In this document: piece after piece, positions 9,145-18,315 of the stretch
Position numbering within the stretch: the first letter of the stretch is position 1
Layout: the number at the start of each line of letters is the position of its first letter
Assembly: GCF_019278465.1 (NCBI RefSeq)
Contig: NZ_CP058983.1
Span: 2,479,501-2,543,500, forward strand
Reading direction: 5' to 3'
Length of the DNA stretch: 64,000 bases
From: Tenacibaculum sp. AHE14PA
GTDB lineage: Bacteria; Bacteroidota; Bacteroidia; Flavobacteriales; Flavobacteriaceae
Translations under genes and position numbers: made by a program
The notes under the pieces: generated by a model
What the model saw: only the letters and a program-made list of their open reading frames with translations
What the model was told of the DNA's origin: nothing
Databases searched by the model: none

Positions 9145-9489
9145 TTATTTTATTTTTTCTCCTTCTTCATCGAAATTCTTATTAACTTCTTGTTCTGTTT
9201 TAATTACAGATACCGCTAAAGATAATAACATAATAGCCATTGGTTGCCACGTTAATTCTTTAGCTATATATGCTAATATTAATGAAGCAATAAGTGAAAT
9301 TGCAGAATAAATTAAGAATTGTTTATTAAAGTATGAATTAGCAAACTGCCAAACAACCTCATTTTTCATGGCTCTATTGGTTCGGTAACCATAAATAGCA
9401 TTTATCTTTTTAGGTGGAAACATATAAAAAAGAATACTGAATACTAAGAGGATTCCGTTTACAGAAAGTACGTAATAATATGGATTCAT
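9145..9489 (-). CDS. SdpI family small membrane protein
   Basis: A 114-residue protein with an N-terminal membrane segment (residues 5-24), the family signature YGYRTNRAMKNEVVWQFAN, and two further hydrophobic segments (about 60-100). This is the C-terminal SdpI-type domain. In Bacillus SdpI gives immunity to the SdpC toxin, but short standalone members in Bacteroidota are of unknown role. It follows the serine hydrolase gene by only 3 bases and is surely co-transcribed with it. No SdpC-like toxin is visible nearby, so immunity should not be assumed. Confidence 0.8.
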   Translation of the reverse strand: MNPYYYVLSVNGILLVFSILFYMFPPKKINAIYGYRTNRAMKNEVVWQFANSYFNKQFLIYSAISLIASLILAYIAKELTWQPMAIMLLSLAVSVIKTEQEVNKNFDEEGEKIK

Positions 9490-9492
9490 TGT

Positions 9493-10818
9493 TTATTTTT
9501 TAATTGAAGAAATAATTCCTTTTAGTAAAATATTCATATCGGCATTTTTGGTAAGACCGGTACGAACGACTACCAAATTTTCGTTTGGCAAGATAAATAC
9601 ATTTTGTCCTTTATAACCATTAAATGAATACATGTTTTTTGGTACATCAGGATACCTGTTACCTGCATTTAACCAAATTTGTGCACCATACCATCTGTCA
9701 GAACCAGGAGTTGGAGTAGTTGCGTAATCTACCCAATCTTTATCAAAAAGATGCTCGCCATTCCATTCTCCATTATGCAAGTATAAAAGTCCAAGTTTAG
9801 ACCAATCTCTTGCCGTAGCCCAACCATAAGAAGAGCCTACATAATTACCACTCATATCGGTTTCTATCACCATAGAATTCATACCAATTTTATCGATTAA
9901 CGCGCTGTACCAAAAATCTAAATATTCTTGATGCGTGTTAAATTGTTTACGAATTAGCCCTGAAATTAAATTGGTGGTTCCCGAAGAATAGTTCCATGTT
10001 TCGTTAGGTTTTCCTGCAAGAGGTTTGTTTACTTGACTTTTAGTCATATCTTCTTCAAGAAAAAGCATTTTACTAACATCAGAAATTGTATTGTAATCTT
10101 CCAGCCATTCTAAACCAGAATTCATTTGTAGTAAATTATGAAGCGTAATGTTTTTTCGTTCATCATTTTTCCACTCTTCAAATAAATTATCAGAATTCAC
10201 ATATAATTTTCGTTCGCATTGCAAAATTCCAACAATAGTACTCGCAATACTTTTGGTCATCGACCAACCTAATTGTTTAGAGTTTTTATCAAATCCGTCG
10301 CTATATTTTTCAGCAATAATTTGATCTTTATAGATAACTAAAACCGAACGAGTTTGATTTACATCGTTAAAAATAGTATCAATAGTTTCGTTAAGCTTTT
10401 TATAATCAATATTTGAAAATAGCGTATCTTTTTGATCAGCATTTCCATACGGAAACGGCGTAGAATTATCAGGTTTACTACGTTTAGGGACTAGTGTTTT
10501 TTTAGAAGCATCGTAATTATCATTTATTAAAACAGCACCTAAACCTTCTCTGTAAACAGCCTTTCTTTTTAAAAGACCAAAAGCACTACCAGTAGCCGAT
10601 TTTTCTTCTTTATTTATAGCATCAGAAGTTAAGTTAATAGGAGAAAAATTATTGTCGTTTTCATCAGTAAATGCTAAACTTCTATCCGCTAAAAAAACTG
10701 AGGAAGCAGTGTTTTTTGCAGAGTAACCCGCCAAAATATTTAACTTCGGATAATTAAAATAAACAGCCACAACTAATATTACAACAACTAGTAAGAGTAT
10801 TCTTTTTAAATTCTTCAT
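9493..10818 (-). CDS. membrane-anchored serine hydrolase of the beta-lactamase class C family
   Basis: A penicillin-binding-protein/esterase-like hydrolase facing the periplasm. One hydrophobic N-terminal segment (about residues 6-21, no lipobox) acts as anchor or signal. The nucleophile motif SxxK is SMTK (Ser186, Lys189), and the second motif is YSSGTTN (Tyr-x-Ser), as in EstB-type esterases. Length is 441 residues from the ATG at 10818. The frame runs upstream to 10968, but that part overlaps the sufS start and encodes a non-family tail, so I reject it. Substrate unknown. It is divergent from sufS, with a perfect -7 element (10834-10841) before the start. Confidence 0.85.
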   Translation of the reverse strand: MKNLKRILLLVVVILVVAVYFNYPKLNILAGYSAKNTASSVFLADRSLAFTDENDNNFSPINLTSDAINKEEKSATGSAFGLLKRKAVYREGLGAVLINDNYDASKKTLVPKRSKPDNSTPFPYGNADQKDTLFSNIDYKKLNETIDTIFNDVNQTRSVLVIYKDQIIAEKYSDGFDKNSKQLGWSMTKSIASTIVGILQCERKLYVNSDNLFEEWKNDERKNITLHNLLQMNSGLEWLEDYNTISDVSKMLFLEEDMTKSQVNKPLAGKPNETWNYSSGTTNLISGLIRKQFNTHQEYLDFWYSALIDKIGMNSMVIETDMSGNYVGSSYGWATARDWSKLGLLYLHNGEWNGEHLFDKDWVDYATTPTPGSDRWYGAQIWLNAGNRYPDVPKNMYSFNGYKGQNVFILPNENLVVVRTGLTKNADMNILLKGIISSIKK

Positions 10819-10833
10819 ATAAAACAATTTTAG

Positions 10834-10841
10834 CAAATGTA
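10834..10841 (-). promoter_or_regulatory. -7 element of the serine hydrolase operon
   Basis: TACATTTG on the minus strand, a perfect TAnnTTTG match 15 bases before the ATG at 10818. Confidence 0.6.
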
Positions 10842-10861
10842 AGAATTTAATTGTTTGATGT

Positions 10862-10891
10862 TTGTATTTGAAAAAGCAAGCAGTACCTTTG
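10862..10891 (+). promoter_or_regulatory. full consensus promoter of sufS
   Basis: TTG at 10862-10864, a 19-base spacer, then TACCTTTG at 10884-10891, with the ATG 20 bases downstream. This is one of the clearest Bacteroidota promoters in the window. Confidence 0.75.
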
Positions 10892-10911
10892 TTTAAAATA
10901 ATGATTTTTAT

Positions 10912-12123
10912 ATGTTTAATGTAGACGAAATTAGAGCTGATTTTCCTATTCTTAATAGAGAGGTACACGGAAAAAAATTAGTGTATTTTGATAATGGCGC
11001 AACTTCACAAACGCCACAAGTGGTTATTGATGCTATTGTTGATTATTACTCTAATTACAATGCGAATATTCATAGAGGCGTACATACTTTAAGCCAGGAA
11101 GCAACTGATAAGTATGAAGAAGCACGTCTTAAAGTTCAGAAGCACTTTAACGCAAAACAGTCGTACGAGATTATTTTAACAACAGGTACAACGCATAGTA
11201 TTAATATTGTAGCTTCAGGATTTGCAGCTTTGTTAAAAGAGGGAGATGAAGTTATCGTTTCTGCTTTAGAACACCACTCGAATATTGTTCCTTGGCAAAT
11301 GCTTTGTGAAAAAACAGGAGCGATTTTAAAAGTGATTCCGATGGATGAAGACGGTTCATTACGAATGGATGTGTATCACGAGTTATTAAATGCAAAAACG
11401 AAATTGGTTTTTTGTAATCATGTATCAAATGCATTAGGAACCATAAATCCGATAAAGGAAATTATTCATGCAGCTCATAAATTCGGAGCTTATGTTTTAA
11501 TTGATGGTGCACAAGCGGTACCGCATATAAAACCAGATGTTCAGGAGTTAGATGTAGATTTTTATGTAGCTTCTGCTCATAAAATGTGTGGCCCAACAGG
11601 TGTTGGTTTATTATACGGTAAAGAAGAGTTATTAAACTTACTGCCGCCATATCAAGGAGGAGGAGAGATGATTGAAACCGTAACTTTCGAAAAAACTACC
11701 TACGCAGGTTTGCCTCATAAATTTGAAGCAGGAACACCTAATATTTGTGGAGGAATTGCTTTTGGAGCAGCCATAGATTATATGAATGAAATTGGCTTTG
11801 AAAACATTGCAAAACAAGAAAGTGAACTGTTAGCATACGGGACGGAAGAATTAGAGAAAATAGAAAATTTAAAAATATACGGAACCACTAATAAAGCATC
11901 TGTAATATCATTTAATATCGAAGGAATTCATCCTTATGATATTGGTAGTATTTTAGATAAATTGGGTGTTGCTGTTCGTACAGGGCATCATTGTGCACAG
12001 CCTATTATGAATTTTTATTGTATTCCGGGTACGGTAAGAGCGTCATTTGCTTTTTACAATACCAAAGAAGAAATAGATGTTTTGGTAGCTTCTTTAAAAA
12101 GAGCACAAATGATGTTGAGTTAA
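10912..12123 (+). CDS. sufS: cysteine desulfurase SufS
   Basis: PLP enzyme that takes sulfur from cysteine for iron-sulfur cluster assembly. The PLP lysine is Lys224 in SAHKMCGPTGVG, and the persulfide cysteine is in RTGHHCAQP near residue 363. HHSNIVPWQ and DGAQAVPH are the usual cofactor contacts. At 403 residues it is full length and belongs to the SufS/CsdA group. The other suf genes are not adjacent within the window, so the gene is transcribed alone from a strong consensus promoter. A CsdA-type role is possible but less likely. Confidence 0.93.
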   Translation: MFNVDEIRADFPILNREVHGKKLVYFDNGATSQTPQVVIDAIVDYYSNYNANIHRGVHTLSQEATDKYEEARLKVQKHFNAKQSYEIILTTGTTHSINIVASGFAALLKEGDEVIVSALEHHSNIVPWQMLCEKTGAILKVIPMDEDGSLRMDVYHELLNAKTKLVFCNHVSNALGTINPIKEIIHAAHKFGAYVLIDGAQAVPHIKPDVQELDVDFYVASAHKMCGPTGVGLLYGKEELLNLLPPYQGGGEMIETVTFEKTTYAGLPHKFEAGTPNICGGIAFGAAIDYMNEIGFENIAKQESELLAYGTEELEKIENLKIYGTTNKASVISFNIEGIHPYDIGSILDKLGVAVRTGHHCAQPIMNFYCIPGTVRASFAFYNTKEEIDVLVASLKRAQMMLS

Positions 12124-12144
12124 AATAACATTTTGTATCAAACA

Positions 12145-12184
12145 AAAAAACCTCACAGAATTTAAAAATCTGTGAGGTTTTTTA
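12145..12184. terminator. terminator after sufS
   Basis: Inverted repeat with AACCTCACAGA/TCTGTGAGGTT core flanked by A and T runs, 20 bases after the sufS stop. Confidence 0.85.
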
Positions 12185-12246
12185 ATTTAGAGTCTGTTTA
12201 AATTTTACCTAAAAAAAATATAACAGAAAATATAATAAATCGAATC

Positions 12247-12332
12247 CGTCAACCTGAATTTATTTCAGGTTCACATCCTGATTTGCCACAGTTCTACTTT
12301 TTATGCGATGCTGAACCAAATTCAGCATGACG
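12247..12332. repeat. pair of small palindromes of the CGTCAT-CTGAA type
   Basis: Two short hairpins lie head to head: AACCTGAA/TTCAGGTT at 12251-12271 and ATGCTGAA/TTCAGCAT at 12308-12328. They are bounded by CGTCA on the left and TGACG on the right. The reverse complement of 12303-12332 matches 27704-27733 at 27 of 30 bases. Small dispersed palindromes of this kind are common between genes in flavobacterial genomes. They occupy part of the 350-base gene-free gap between sufS and the Bax-inhibitor-1 gene; the rest holds the sufS terminator and the next repeat. Confidence 0.7.
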
Positions 12333-12371
12333 ATAATTTAATCTTATTTAAATATACAATCGTGTAAAAAT

Positions 12372-12454
12372 GCCTAGCCCCGATTGAAGCATTTGTTTGA
12401 GCTCTTTTTTATTTTTCTTAAAAAAAGCGAGTGCAGAAAGCGGGAAATAGCTTC
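12372..12454 (+). repeat. dispersed structured element, copy A
   Basis: An 83-base element from GCCTAGCCCCG to AGCTTC. It shares most of its sequence with copy C (36355-36425, opposite strand) and its core TTTGAGCTCTTTTTT...AAAAAAAGCGAGT with copy B (27531-27618). Possible pairings are CCCG (12379-12382) with CGGG (12441-12444), GAAGC (12386-12390) with GCTTC (12450-12454), and a central CTC-T6/A6-GC-GAG hairpin. The first two pairings interlock as a pseudoknot. It lies downstream of sufS in the sense direction. Confidence 0.7.
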
Positions 12455-12473
12455 AAATTAATTTTACAGGTTC

Positions 12474-13175
12474 TTAATCTCTCGACATAAAAATTTGTAA
12501 AACATACCAAAATAACAGCATTAAAGAAGCAAATAAGCCTAATGCAGCCGGTATATAATCGTTGGTAGAAAATTTGTTAACCAAGTTAGATGTTTGGTAT
12601 AAAATAGAACCTGCAGCTAACACACACATTCCTACAGAAAACCACAAACCTAAGTTAAAACCAAATAAAGTACCCGCAATAATAAGTGCGATTGCAATAA
12701 AAAAACCAACACTTAAGCCTGCTTTTATAAAAGAGAAATCTTTTTTGGTGATAAATACAATTGATGATATTCCTACAAACAAGCCTAGGGTTACGATTCC
12801 GGCTTGTTTAATAATTTCAAAATTATTGGTATAAGAAATGGCCATATATATAAGCGGGATAAAAATAAAAGCTTCTGCAAATACGTATCCCGAATATGCT
12901 AAATATTGTAAGTTCTTGTCCGATGTTTTTAAAGCCGTGCTTTCTGCATAATTGGTAATTAACATAAAGCCTCCTAATAATAATAGCCATTTATAACCTT
13001 GGGTCATCGATAAAGCAAACTCCACTATTGTGGCATTTTGCAATAATAAATATTCAAATACGATAAATAAAAGCACACCTAAACCAACGTGCGCATAGGT
13101 TTTTTTGTAAAAAGCAACTCTATCTGTTTCTGATACTTGAGCGACTAGAACTTTATTGTTAAATGAGTTTTCCAT
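12474..13175 (-). CDS. Bax inhibitor-1/YccA family membrane protein
   Basis: A 233-residue integral membrane protein with about seven hydrophobic segments. The N-terminal soluble part SETDRVAFYKKTYAHVG and the C-terminal YQTSNLVNKF...YIPAALGLFASLMLLFW are recognisable Bax-inhibitor-1 family features. Members behave as calcium-leak channels or modulators of membrane proteases (YccA on FtsH); its role here is unproven. It has no close co-directional neighbour. A near-consensus -7 element (TATCTTTA) lies about 20 bases upstream. Confidence 0.85.
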   Translation of the reverse strand: MENSFNNKVLVAQVSETDRVAFYKKTYAHVGLGVLLFIVFEYLLLQNATIVEFALSMTQGYKWLLLLGGFMLITNYAESTALKTSDKNLQYLAYSGYVFAEAFIFIPLIYMAISYTNNFEIIKQAGIVTLGLFVGISSIVFITKKDFSFIKAGLSVGFFIAIALIIAGTLFGFNLGLWFSVGMCVLAAGSILYQTSNLVNKFSTNDYIPAALGLFASLMLLFWYVLQIFMSRD

Positions 13176-13580
13176 AAATGTTTTTTTTAGAAGATAAAGA
13201 TAGTTGTTTATGTAGAATTTATTTCTGTAGTTTGATTTTGATATAAATGTAATTTTTTAATGTTAAAAATGAATTGTTTTTATCTATTTGTGTTTAAAAT
13301 TGAAGTTTATTCTTTTTTTGGCATAAAAATTAAACAATTCATTTTGTTTGAAAGTAAGCGCTACAGGTGATTTTTAAAGGAAATTGTTGTTTTATTAACT
13401 TTTTGTTAACTTTTTAAAAAAAAAGTGTAGATTGCTCATCGTTAATAAACCCTTCAAATTATTAATTAATTGTCAGCAAATTAACCTTTTTGTTTGTGAT
13501 TATTTATTTAATTAGGTTTTTAGCAAAGTATTATCCAAAGGGGATGATTATTAATTAAACTAATTTAAATTTTTTACAAC
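13176..13580. other. 405-base gene-free divergent region before the M43 protease
   Basis: AT-rich sequence between the divergent Bax-inhibitor-1 and M43 protease genes. I see no ORF, no repeat and no perfect TAnnTTTG on the plus strand. A duplicated TAACTTTTTGTTAACTTTTT tract lies at about 13396-13415. The length suggests a long 5' leader or regulatory region for the protease, but no operator can be named. Confidence 0.4.
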
Positions 13581-14624
13581 ATGAAAAGAATTTTTTTAAC
13601 ATTAGCGGTAGCTGCTTCCATTTTAGTAGGATGTCAAGACAATGCTAACGATGCTGTTTTACCTGAACAAGAAACAGTTGTTGATATGGGAGACTTTTAT
13701 TTAACAACAGATGATAATCAAGCAAGAGGTGGGGCTAATGACAAGTGTCATTCTATGAAAGTTTTAAATCGTCAATTAAAAGAAAACCCAGGGTTGTACA
13801 AAAAAATGTACGATATCGAGTATGCTACACGTAAACTTATTGCTGCTAAAGGAAAGCCAGTAAAAGGTGGCGGAGGTAACGGTGGTGGAGGTACGACTCC
13901 AGAACCAGATAATTTAGGAATAGTTAACATTCCAGTATATGTACACGTTGTTTACAGTAATTCTCAACAAAACATAAGTAATGCACAAATAGCTTCGCAA
14001 ATTACAGTTTTAAATGCTGACTTTAGAAAGCAAAATTCTGACGCAGGTAACACACCATCTGAGTTTTCAGGATTGGCTGCTGATTCAGAAATTTCTTTTT
14101 CTTTAGCAGGTACTTTCAGACATTCTAACTCTACTTCGTCTTGGGGAACTAATAATGCAGTGAAATCTGCTTATCCTCCAGTAACACCAGCTACTCACTT
14201 AAATATTTGGGTTGCTAATATTGGTGGAGGTATTTTAGGATATGCTCAATTTCCAGGGGGTAGTTCTGCTACTGATGGTGTTGTTTGTTCTCCTCAATAT
14301 TTCGGAACTACAGGTTATGTATCTGCTCCGTTTAATGGTGGTCGTACTATGACTCACGAAGTTGGTCATTACTTAAACTTACGTCATATTTGGGGTGATG
14401 GTAGATGTCGTCAAGATGATTTCGTAGCTGATACTCCATCTTCTGATGCACCTAACTATGGTTGTCCTTCTTATCCTACAGTTAATTGTAAATCTAACGA
14501 TATGACAATGAACTATATGGATTATACTGATGATGCTTGTATGACAATGTTCTCTGAAGGTCAAAAATCTAGAATGAGAGCTATTTTTGCAGCAGGAGGT
14601 TCAAGAGCTTCTATGTTAAACTAG
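13581..14624 (+). CDS. M43 family zinc metalloprotease, lipoprotein
   Basis: An exported zinc protease of the pappalysin/cytophagalysin family, 347 residues. The lipoprotein signal ends in LVGC (Cys18), so it is probably membrane anchored. A glycine-rich linker at about residues 95-105 separates an N-terminal segment from the catalytic domain. The zinc motif HEVGHYLNLRH begins at His259 (ligands His259, His263, His269; Glu260 catalytic), and the Met-turn is MNYMDY. Asn replaces the usual metzincin Gly after the second His. No C-terminal type IX secretion domain is seen. It is a lone gene with its own terminator. Confidence 0.9.
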   Translation: MKRIFLTLAVAASILVGCQDNANDAVLPEQETVVDMGDFYLTTDDNQARGGANDKCHSMKVLNRQLKENPGLYKKMYDIEYATRKLIAAKGKPVKGGGGNGGGGTTPEPDNLGIVNIPVYVHVVYSNSQQNISNAQIASQITVLNADFRKQNSDAGNTPSEFSGLAADSEISFSLAGTFRHSNSTSSWGTNNAVKSAYPPVTPATHLNIWVANIGGGILGYAQFPGGSSATDGVVCSPQYFGTTGYVSAPFNGGRTMTHEVGHYLNLRHIWGDGRCRQDDFVADTPSSDAPNYGCPSYPTVNCKSNDMTMNYMDYTDDACMTMFSEGQKSRMRAIFAAGGSRASMLN

Positions 14625-14677
14625 AAAACATATTCTTTAAATTTTAGCATTTTAAAATAATGTTACATAATATAATG

Positions 14678-14710
14678 TTAAAGGGAGTGATTTTATATTA
14701 CTCCCTTTAA
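14678..14710 (+). terminator. terminator of the M43 protease gene
   Basis: TTAAAGGGAGT and ACTCCCTTTAA arms around an 11-base loop, 54 bases after the stop. Confidence 0.65.
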
Positions 14711-15339
14711 TATTTTATAGGTTTTAATTTTTAATTTATTTTAAGAATACTTGTAGTTATTAGGTGTTCGTGTTTTTTATGATAGAGGCAATTGTATTTT
14801 AATCAATTCAGTCTTCTTAAAAACCAATAGCTCTTTTATTTATTGTGTTTTAAAAAAGAGTGCATTTTGTTAGGATTTGCCTGGTAGTAGATGTTATATT
14901 TTATTTTTTTAAAAACGATTAAAACATGATATTTAAAGCTCAACCTGAATAATCAATCCAGTTTTTCATTTACCTTTAAGTAATTATAAAACACTTAAAG
15001 AACGCTTCTTCTACGTTATTAGGGACATCTTTCCTTATAATATTTCTTTAGAATAGGAATTAGTTGAGGGTTTAACAACTTGGGGTTTGCTTACCTCAAA
15101 TATTAGCAATATCACTAACTCAAACTTCTTCTTAACCTACTAATCAATATATCTCCTAGACCGATTTAGGAGTCTGTACTTCGGTTGTAATAACTCTTTT
15201 TAATTTTAGCTTTTTATAGATAGTTTTTTAGTAAATAATTGAGTTAACAAGATTCCTTTTCTTGATAATTTATTATTAACCTTATTTTAGATGTGATAAT
15301 TACAATAGCTGTTTTGTTATAAAGTCGATAAAAGAATAC
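14711..15339. other. about 630 bases without a recognisable gene
   Basis: No ORF, tRNA or known repeat could be identified between the protease terminator and the symporter gene, the longest gene-free stretch of the window. A small hairpin CTCCTA/TAGGAG is at about 15151-15170. Base composition between about 14935 and 15200 is less AT-rich than its flanks, which might mark a decayed gene or an unannotated small RNA, but I could not support either. Confidence 0.4.
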
Positions 15340-16707
15340 TTAGTTAAAAGCGCCTGATTTTAATTTCTGAAAATATACACTAGCCGCTTTTTTAACTTTT
15401 GGTGCTAAAATAAGCGTAGAAAGTACGGTTGGAATTGCCATTAAAGCATAAGCACTGTCCATTAAATTAATTACAAAATCTAGTTTAATAATTGAAGCTA
15501 CTATAATTACTAAAACATAAAAATGATTGTAGTATTTACCAGTTTTAACACTTGTTAAATAACTTAAACAACTAAATCCGTAAAATGAATAGGTGAATAG
15601 GGTAGAAAAGGCGAAAATTAACACACAGATAGTTAAAATAATGCTTCCTGAGTGAAAAGGTAATACCGAATCGAAGGCAGCTAAAGTCATTGAGATACCG
15701 TTTCCGTCAAAACCTTGCCAAACACCTGATGATAAAATTGCCAATGCCGTTAATGTACACACCAACAAGGTATCTATTGCTGGGCCTAACATGGCAACTA
15801 AACCTTCTCTAATTGGTTCGTCTGTCTTTGCAGTTCCGTGCATCATTGGTGCGGTTCCTAAACCTGCTTCGTTAGAAAAAGCAGCACGTTTTACACCTGT
15901 AATTATTAAAGCACCTAAGGCACCACCTAAAACAGCATTACCAGAAAAGGCATCTGTAAAAATTAAAGAAATTATTGAAGGAATCTCATCTATTTTTATA
16001 AATAAAATAGTTATAACGGTTAATAAATAGATAACCACCATTAGAGGAACTAATTTACCTGCAACTTTTCCTATTCGTTGAATTCCGCCAAAAATTACGG
16101 TAGAAACAATGGCAGCAATGGTTATTCCTATTAGTAATTTAGCCGAAAACTCATTTGCTTCGTTCACATTAAAAACATCAATCATTGTTTGTGTTAATTG
16201 ATTTGCTTGAAAAGCGGGTAAAGTTCCTACCAAACCAGCAGTAGCGAAAAACATAGCTAAAGGTTTCCATTTTTTACCTAAACCTTCTGTAATTACATAC
16301 ATTGGGCCTCCTTTTGCATTTCCTTCTTCATCTTCTCCTCTATACATAATAGCTAAAGTACAGGTGAAAAACTTAGTAGCCATACCTACAAAGGCACTTA
16401 CCCACATCCAAAAAATGGCGCCAGGACCCCCCATGGCAATGGCAATTGCTACACCACTGATGTTTCCCATTCCTACCGTTGCAGCAATTGCAGATGATAG
16501 TGCTTCGTAGTGAGATAAATCTCCAGGAGAATCTTTCTTATCATATTTACCTCTTAAAATTGCAATAGCATGGCCCATGTATTTAAAAGGAACTAGACCA
16601 GAGTATACAAACAGGTAAAGTCCACCACCTATTAATAATATTAATAATGGCATTCCCCAAATCCATGATGAAAAACTGGCGACTAACTCTTGAATATCTG
16701 TAAGCAT
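15340..16707 (-). CDS. alanine/glycine:cation symporter (AGCS family)
   Basis: A sodium- or proton-coupled carrier for small neutral amino acids in the inner membrane, 455 residues with about 10-11 hydrophobic segments. The family signature region GNISGVAIAIAMGGPGAIFWMW is at about residues 77-98, and GVKRAAFSNEAGLGTAPMMHG near residue 270 is diagnostic for AGCS. It follows a small unknown gene on the same strand at 84 bases; a hairpin AGAGAG/CTCTCT lies in that gap, so co-transcription is uncertain. Substrate (alanine, glycine or serine) is not decided. Confidence 0.93.
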   Translation of the reverse strand: MLTDIQELVASFSSWIWGMPLLILLIGGGLYLFVYSGLVPFKYMGHAIAILRGKYDKKDSPGDLSHYEALSSAIAATVGMGNISGVAIAIAMGGPGAIFWMWVSAFVGMATKFFTCTLAIMYRGEDEEGNAKGGPMYVITEGLGKKWKPLAMFFATAGLVGTLPAFQANQLTQTMIDVFNVNEANEFSAKLLIGITIAAIVSTVIFGGIQRIGKVAGKLVPLMVVIYLLTVITILFIKIDEIPSIISLIFTDAFSGNAVLGGALGALIITGVKRAAFSNEAGLGTAPMMHGTAKTDEPIREGLVAMLGPAIDTLLVCTLTALAILSSGVWQGFDGNGISMTLAAFDSVLPFHSGSIILTICVLIFAFSTLFTYSFYGFSCLSYLTSVKTGKYYNHFYVLVIIVASIIKLDFVINLMDSAYALMAIPTVLSTLILAPKVKKAASVYFQKLKSGAFN

Positions 16708-16791
16708 AAATACGTTTTTTTATAGGTAAATAATAAAGAGAGATCGAAATGTAACCTCTCTTATAAATTTTATTATTGAAAGAAGTTCTTT

Positions 16792-17187
16792 TTATTTAAT
16801 ACTAACTCCTTTTTTATTTAAGAGATCAATATCTCTAAAAAATCCTTCTTGAATTGTGCCTGCTTGAAAAATAAATGTTTTATCGTGTAGTACATTATTT
16901 TCAAAAAATGTAACCTGAAATTGGTTGTCTAATGCAAATAATTCAGGTTGCATTATTTCGAATTTAGAAAACGAATTAGCAGGTAATACATCTATTTTTC
17001 TACGGAACAATGATGTTTTTTTTGTTTCTGAAAAGCCTTGCGAAACAATAACAATCATTTCTAAAGGAACTTCTTTTTTATTGATGATATATACGCACCA
17101 TTCATTAGCGCCGTCTTGCTCATTTTTTTCTAAAGTAATGGCTATTTCAACATTTTCTACTTTAGGGATTTTAATGTCTTTCTTCAT
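16792..17187 (-). CDS. conserved hypothetical protein downstream of pheS
   Basis: I do not recognise a domain in this 131-residue protein. It has no signal peptide or membrane segment and is rich in beta-type alternation (VEIAITLEKNEQDGANEWCVYII...). The composition suggests a single soluble beta-sandwich-like domain, but that is a guess from the pattern. Database entries for similar flavobacterial proteins sometimes carry the pheS name by position, which this sequence does not justify: no tRNA-synthetase motif is present. It lies between pheS (hairpin between them) and the amino-acid symporter. Confidence 0.65.
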   Translation of the reverse strand: MKKDIKIPKVENVEIAITLEKNEQDGANEWCVYIINKKEVPLEMIVIVSQGFSETKKTSLFRRKIDVLPANSFSKFEIMQPELFALDNQFQVTFFENNVLHDKTFIFQAGTIQEGFFRDIDLLNKKGVSIK

Positions 17188-17205
17188 TTTATATAGTTGT
17201 TAAAT

Positions 17206-17252
17206 GCAAAAAGTTGAAAAGTAGAACTGAATCTATGCTTTTCAACTTTTGC
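17206..17252 (-). terminator. hairpin after pheS
   Basis: GCAAAA...GTTGAAAAG and CTTTTCAAC...TTTTGC arms with a loop of about 16 bases, between the pheS stop and the next gene. It may end or attenuate the pheS transcript. Confidence 0.55.
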
Positions 17253-17268
17253 TTTATTTTTGTAGTAA

Positions 17269-18288
17269 TTAAATTACAGATTTAAACTGTTCTAAGAAAC
17301 GTTTATCATTTTCATAAAACATACGAATATCTGGTATTTGATATAATAACATTGCTATACGTTCAATCCCCATTCCAAAAGCATATCCAGAATATACTGT
17401 AGGATCTATATTCGCATTCTTTAATACATTAGGATCTACCATACCGCACCCCATAATTTCTAACCAACCTGTTCCTTTTGTAATTCTGTAATCTGTTTCA
17501 GTTTCTAGTCCCCAGTAAATATCTACTTCAGCACTTGGCTCTGTAAATGGAAAGTAAGAAGGTCTTAAACGAATTTTAGACTTACCGAACATCTCTTTGG
17601 TAAAATATAATAAGGTTTGCTTTAAATCGGCAAATGAAACATCAGTATCAATATATAAACCTTCTACTTGATGAAAAATACAGTGCGATCTTGATGAAAT
17701 ATCTTCATTACGAAAAACACGACCTGGAGAAATTGTTCTAATAGGCGGCGTATTGTTTTCCATATAACGAACTTGTACCGATGAGGTATGCGTTCTTAAT
17801 AAAGTATCTGGATTTTTATCAATAAAAAAAGTATCCTGCATATCACGTGCAGGGTGATATTCTGGTAAATTTAATGCGGTAAAATTATGCCAATCATCTT
17901 CAATTTCTGGACCTTCAGAAACTGTAAATCCAATTCGATTAAAAACTTCAATAATCTTGTTTTTAACTAAAGATATTGGGTGACGAGAACCTAAGTTTAT
18001 TGCTTCAGACGGACGCGTTAAATCGCCATAAATACCATTTTCTTCAACAGCACTTTCTAAAGTATCGTTTAATTCGTTTACTTTTTCTTCAGCAGATTTT
18101 TTTAAATTGTTTAATGCCTGACCAAAGTCTTTACGCATGGCAGCATCTACATTTTTGAATTCAGCAAATAAATCTTTTAACAAACCTTTGCTACCCAAAT
18201 ATTTTATTCTGAAAGCTTCAACTTCATCTTTAGAAGTTGCTTGAAAAGCCTTTACATCACCAATCAATTCTTTTACCTTATCTAACAT
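17269..18288 (-). CDS. pheS: phenylalanyl-tRNA synthetase alpha subunit
   Basis: Class II aminoacyl-tRNA synthetase subunit that charges tRNA-Phe with the PheT beta chain, which is not in this window. The N-terminal coiled coil (residues 1-90) is followed by the catalytic core with [17 protein letters not shown], the motif 2 region [14 protein letters not shown] and motif 3 [14 protein letters not shown] near the end. Length is 339 residues from the ATG at 18288. A longer frame begins at a TTG (18318), but that TTG is part of a perfect TAAATTTG promoter element, so I use the ATG. Confidence 0.96.
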   Translation of the reverse strand: MLDKVKELIGDVKAFQATSKDEVEAFRIKYLGSKGLLKDLFAEFKNVDAAMRKDFGQALNNLKKSAEEKVNELNDTLESAVEENGIYGDLTRPSEAINLGSRHPISLVKNKIIEVFNRIGFTVSEGPEIEDDWHNFTALNLPEYHPARDMQDTFFIDKNPDTLLRTHTSSVQVRYMENNTPPIRTISPGRVFRNEDISSRSHCIFHQVEGLYIDTDVSFADLKQTLLYFTKEMFGKSKIRLRPSYFPFTEPSAEVDIYWGLETETDYRITKGTGWLEIMGCGMVDPNVLKNANIDPTVYSGYAFGMGIERIAMLLYQIPDIRMFYENDKRFLEQFKSVI

Positions 18289-18315
18289 CTTAATTTTTTC
18301 GGAATATTTAGGTTG

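Noticed and set aside
9145..9489. SdpI-like gene as immunity protein of a toxin system
   Set aside because: No SdpC- or SdpA/B-like genes nearby; short SdpI homologues are widespread without toxin.
10819..10968. 50-residue N-terminal extension of the serine hydrolase
   Set aside because: It overlaps the sufS start and both divergent promoters; the hydrophobic leader begins at ATG 10818.
12372..12454. Structured repeat as a CRISPR array or insertion sequence end
   Set aside because: It is single copy at each site, with no regularly spaced units, no transposase and no target duplication.
14711..15339. Decayed insertion sequence in the gene-free region
   Set aside because: I could not recognise a transposase motif or terminal repeats in any frame by eye.
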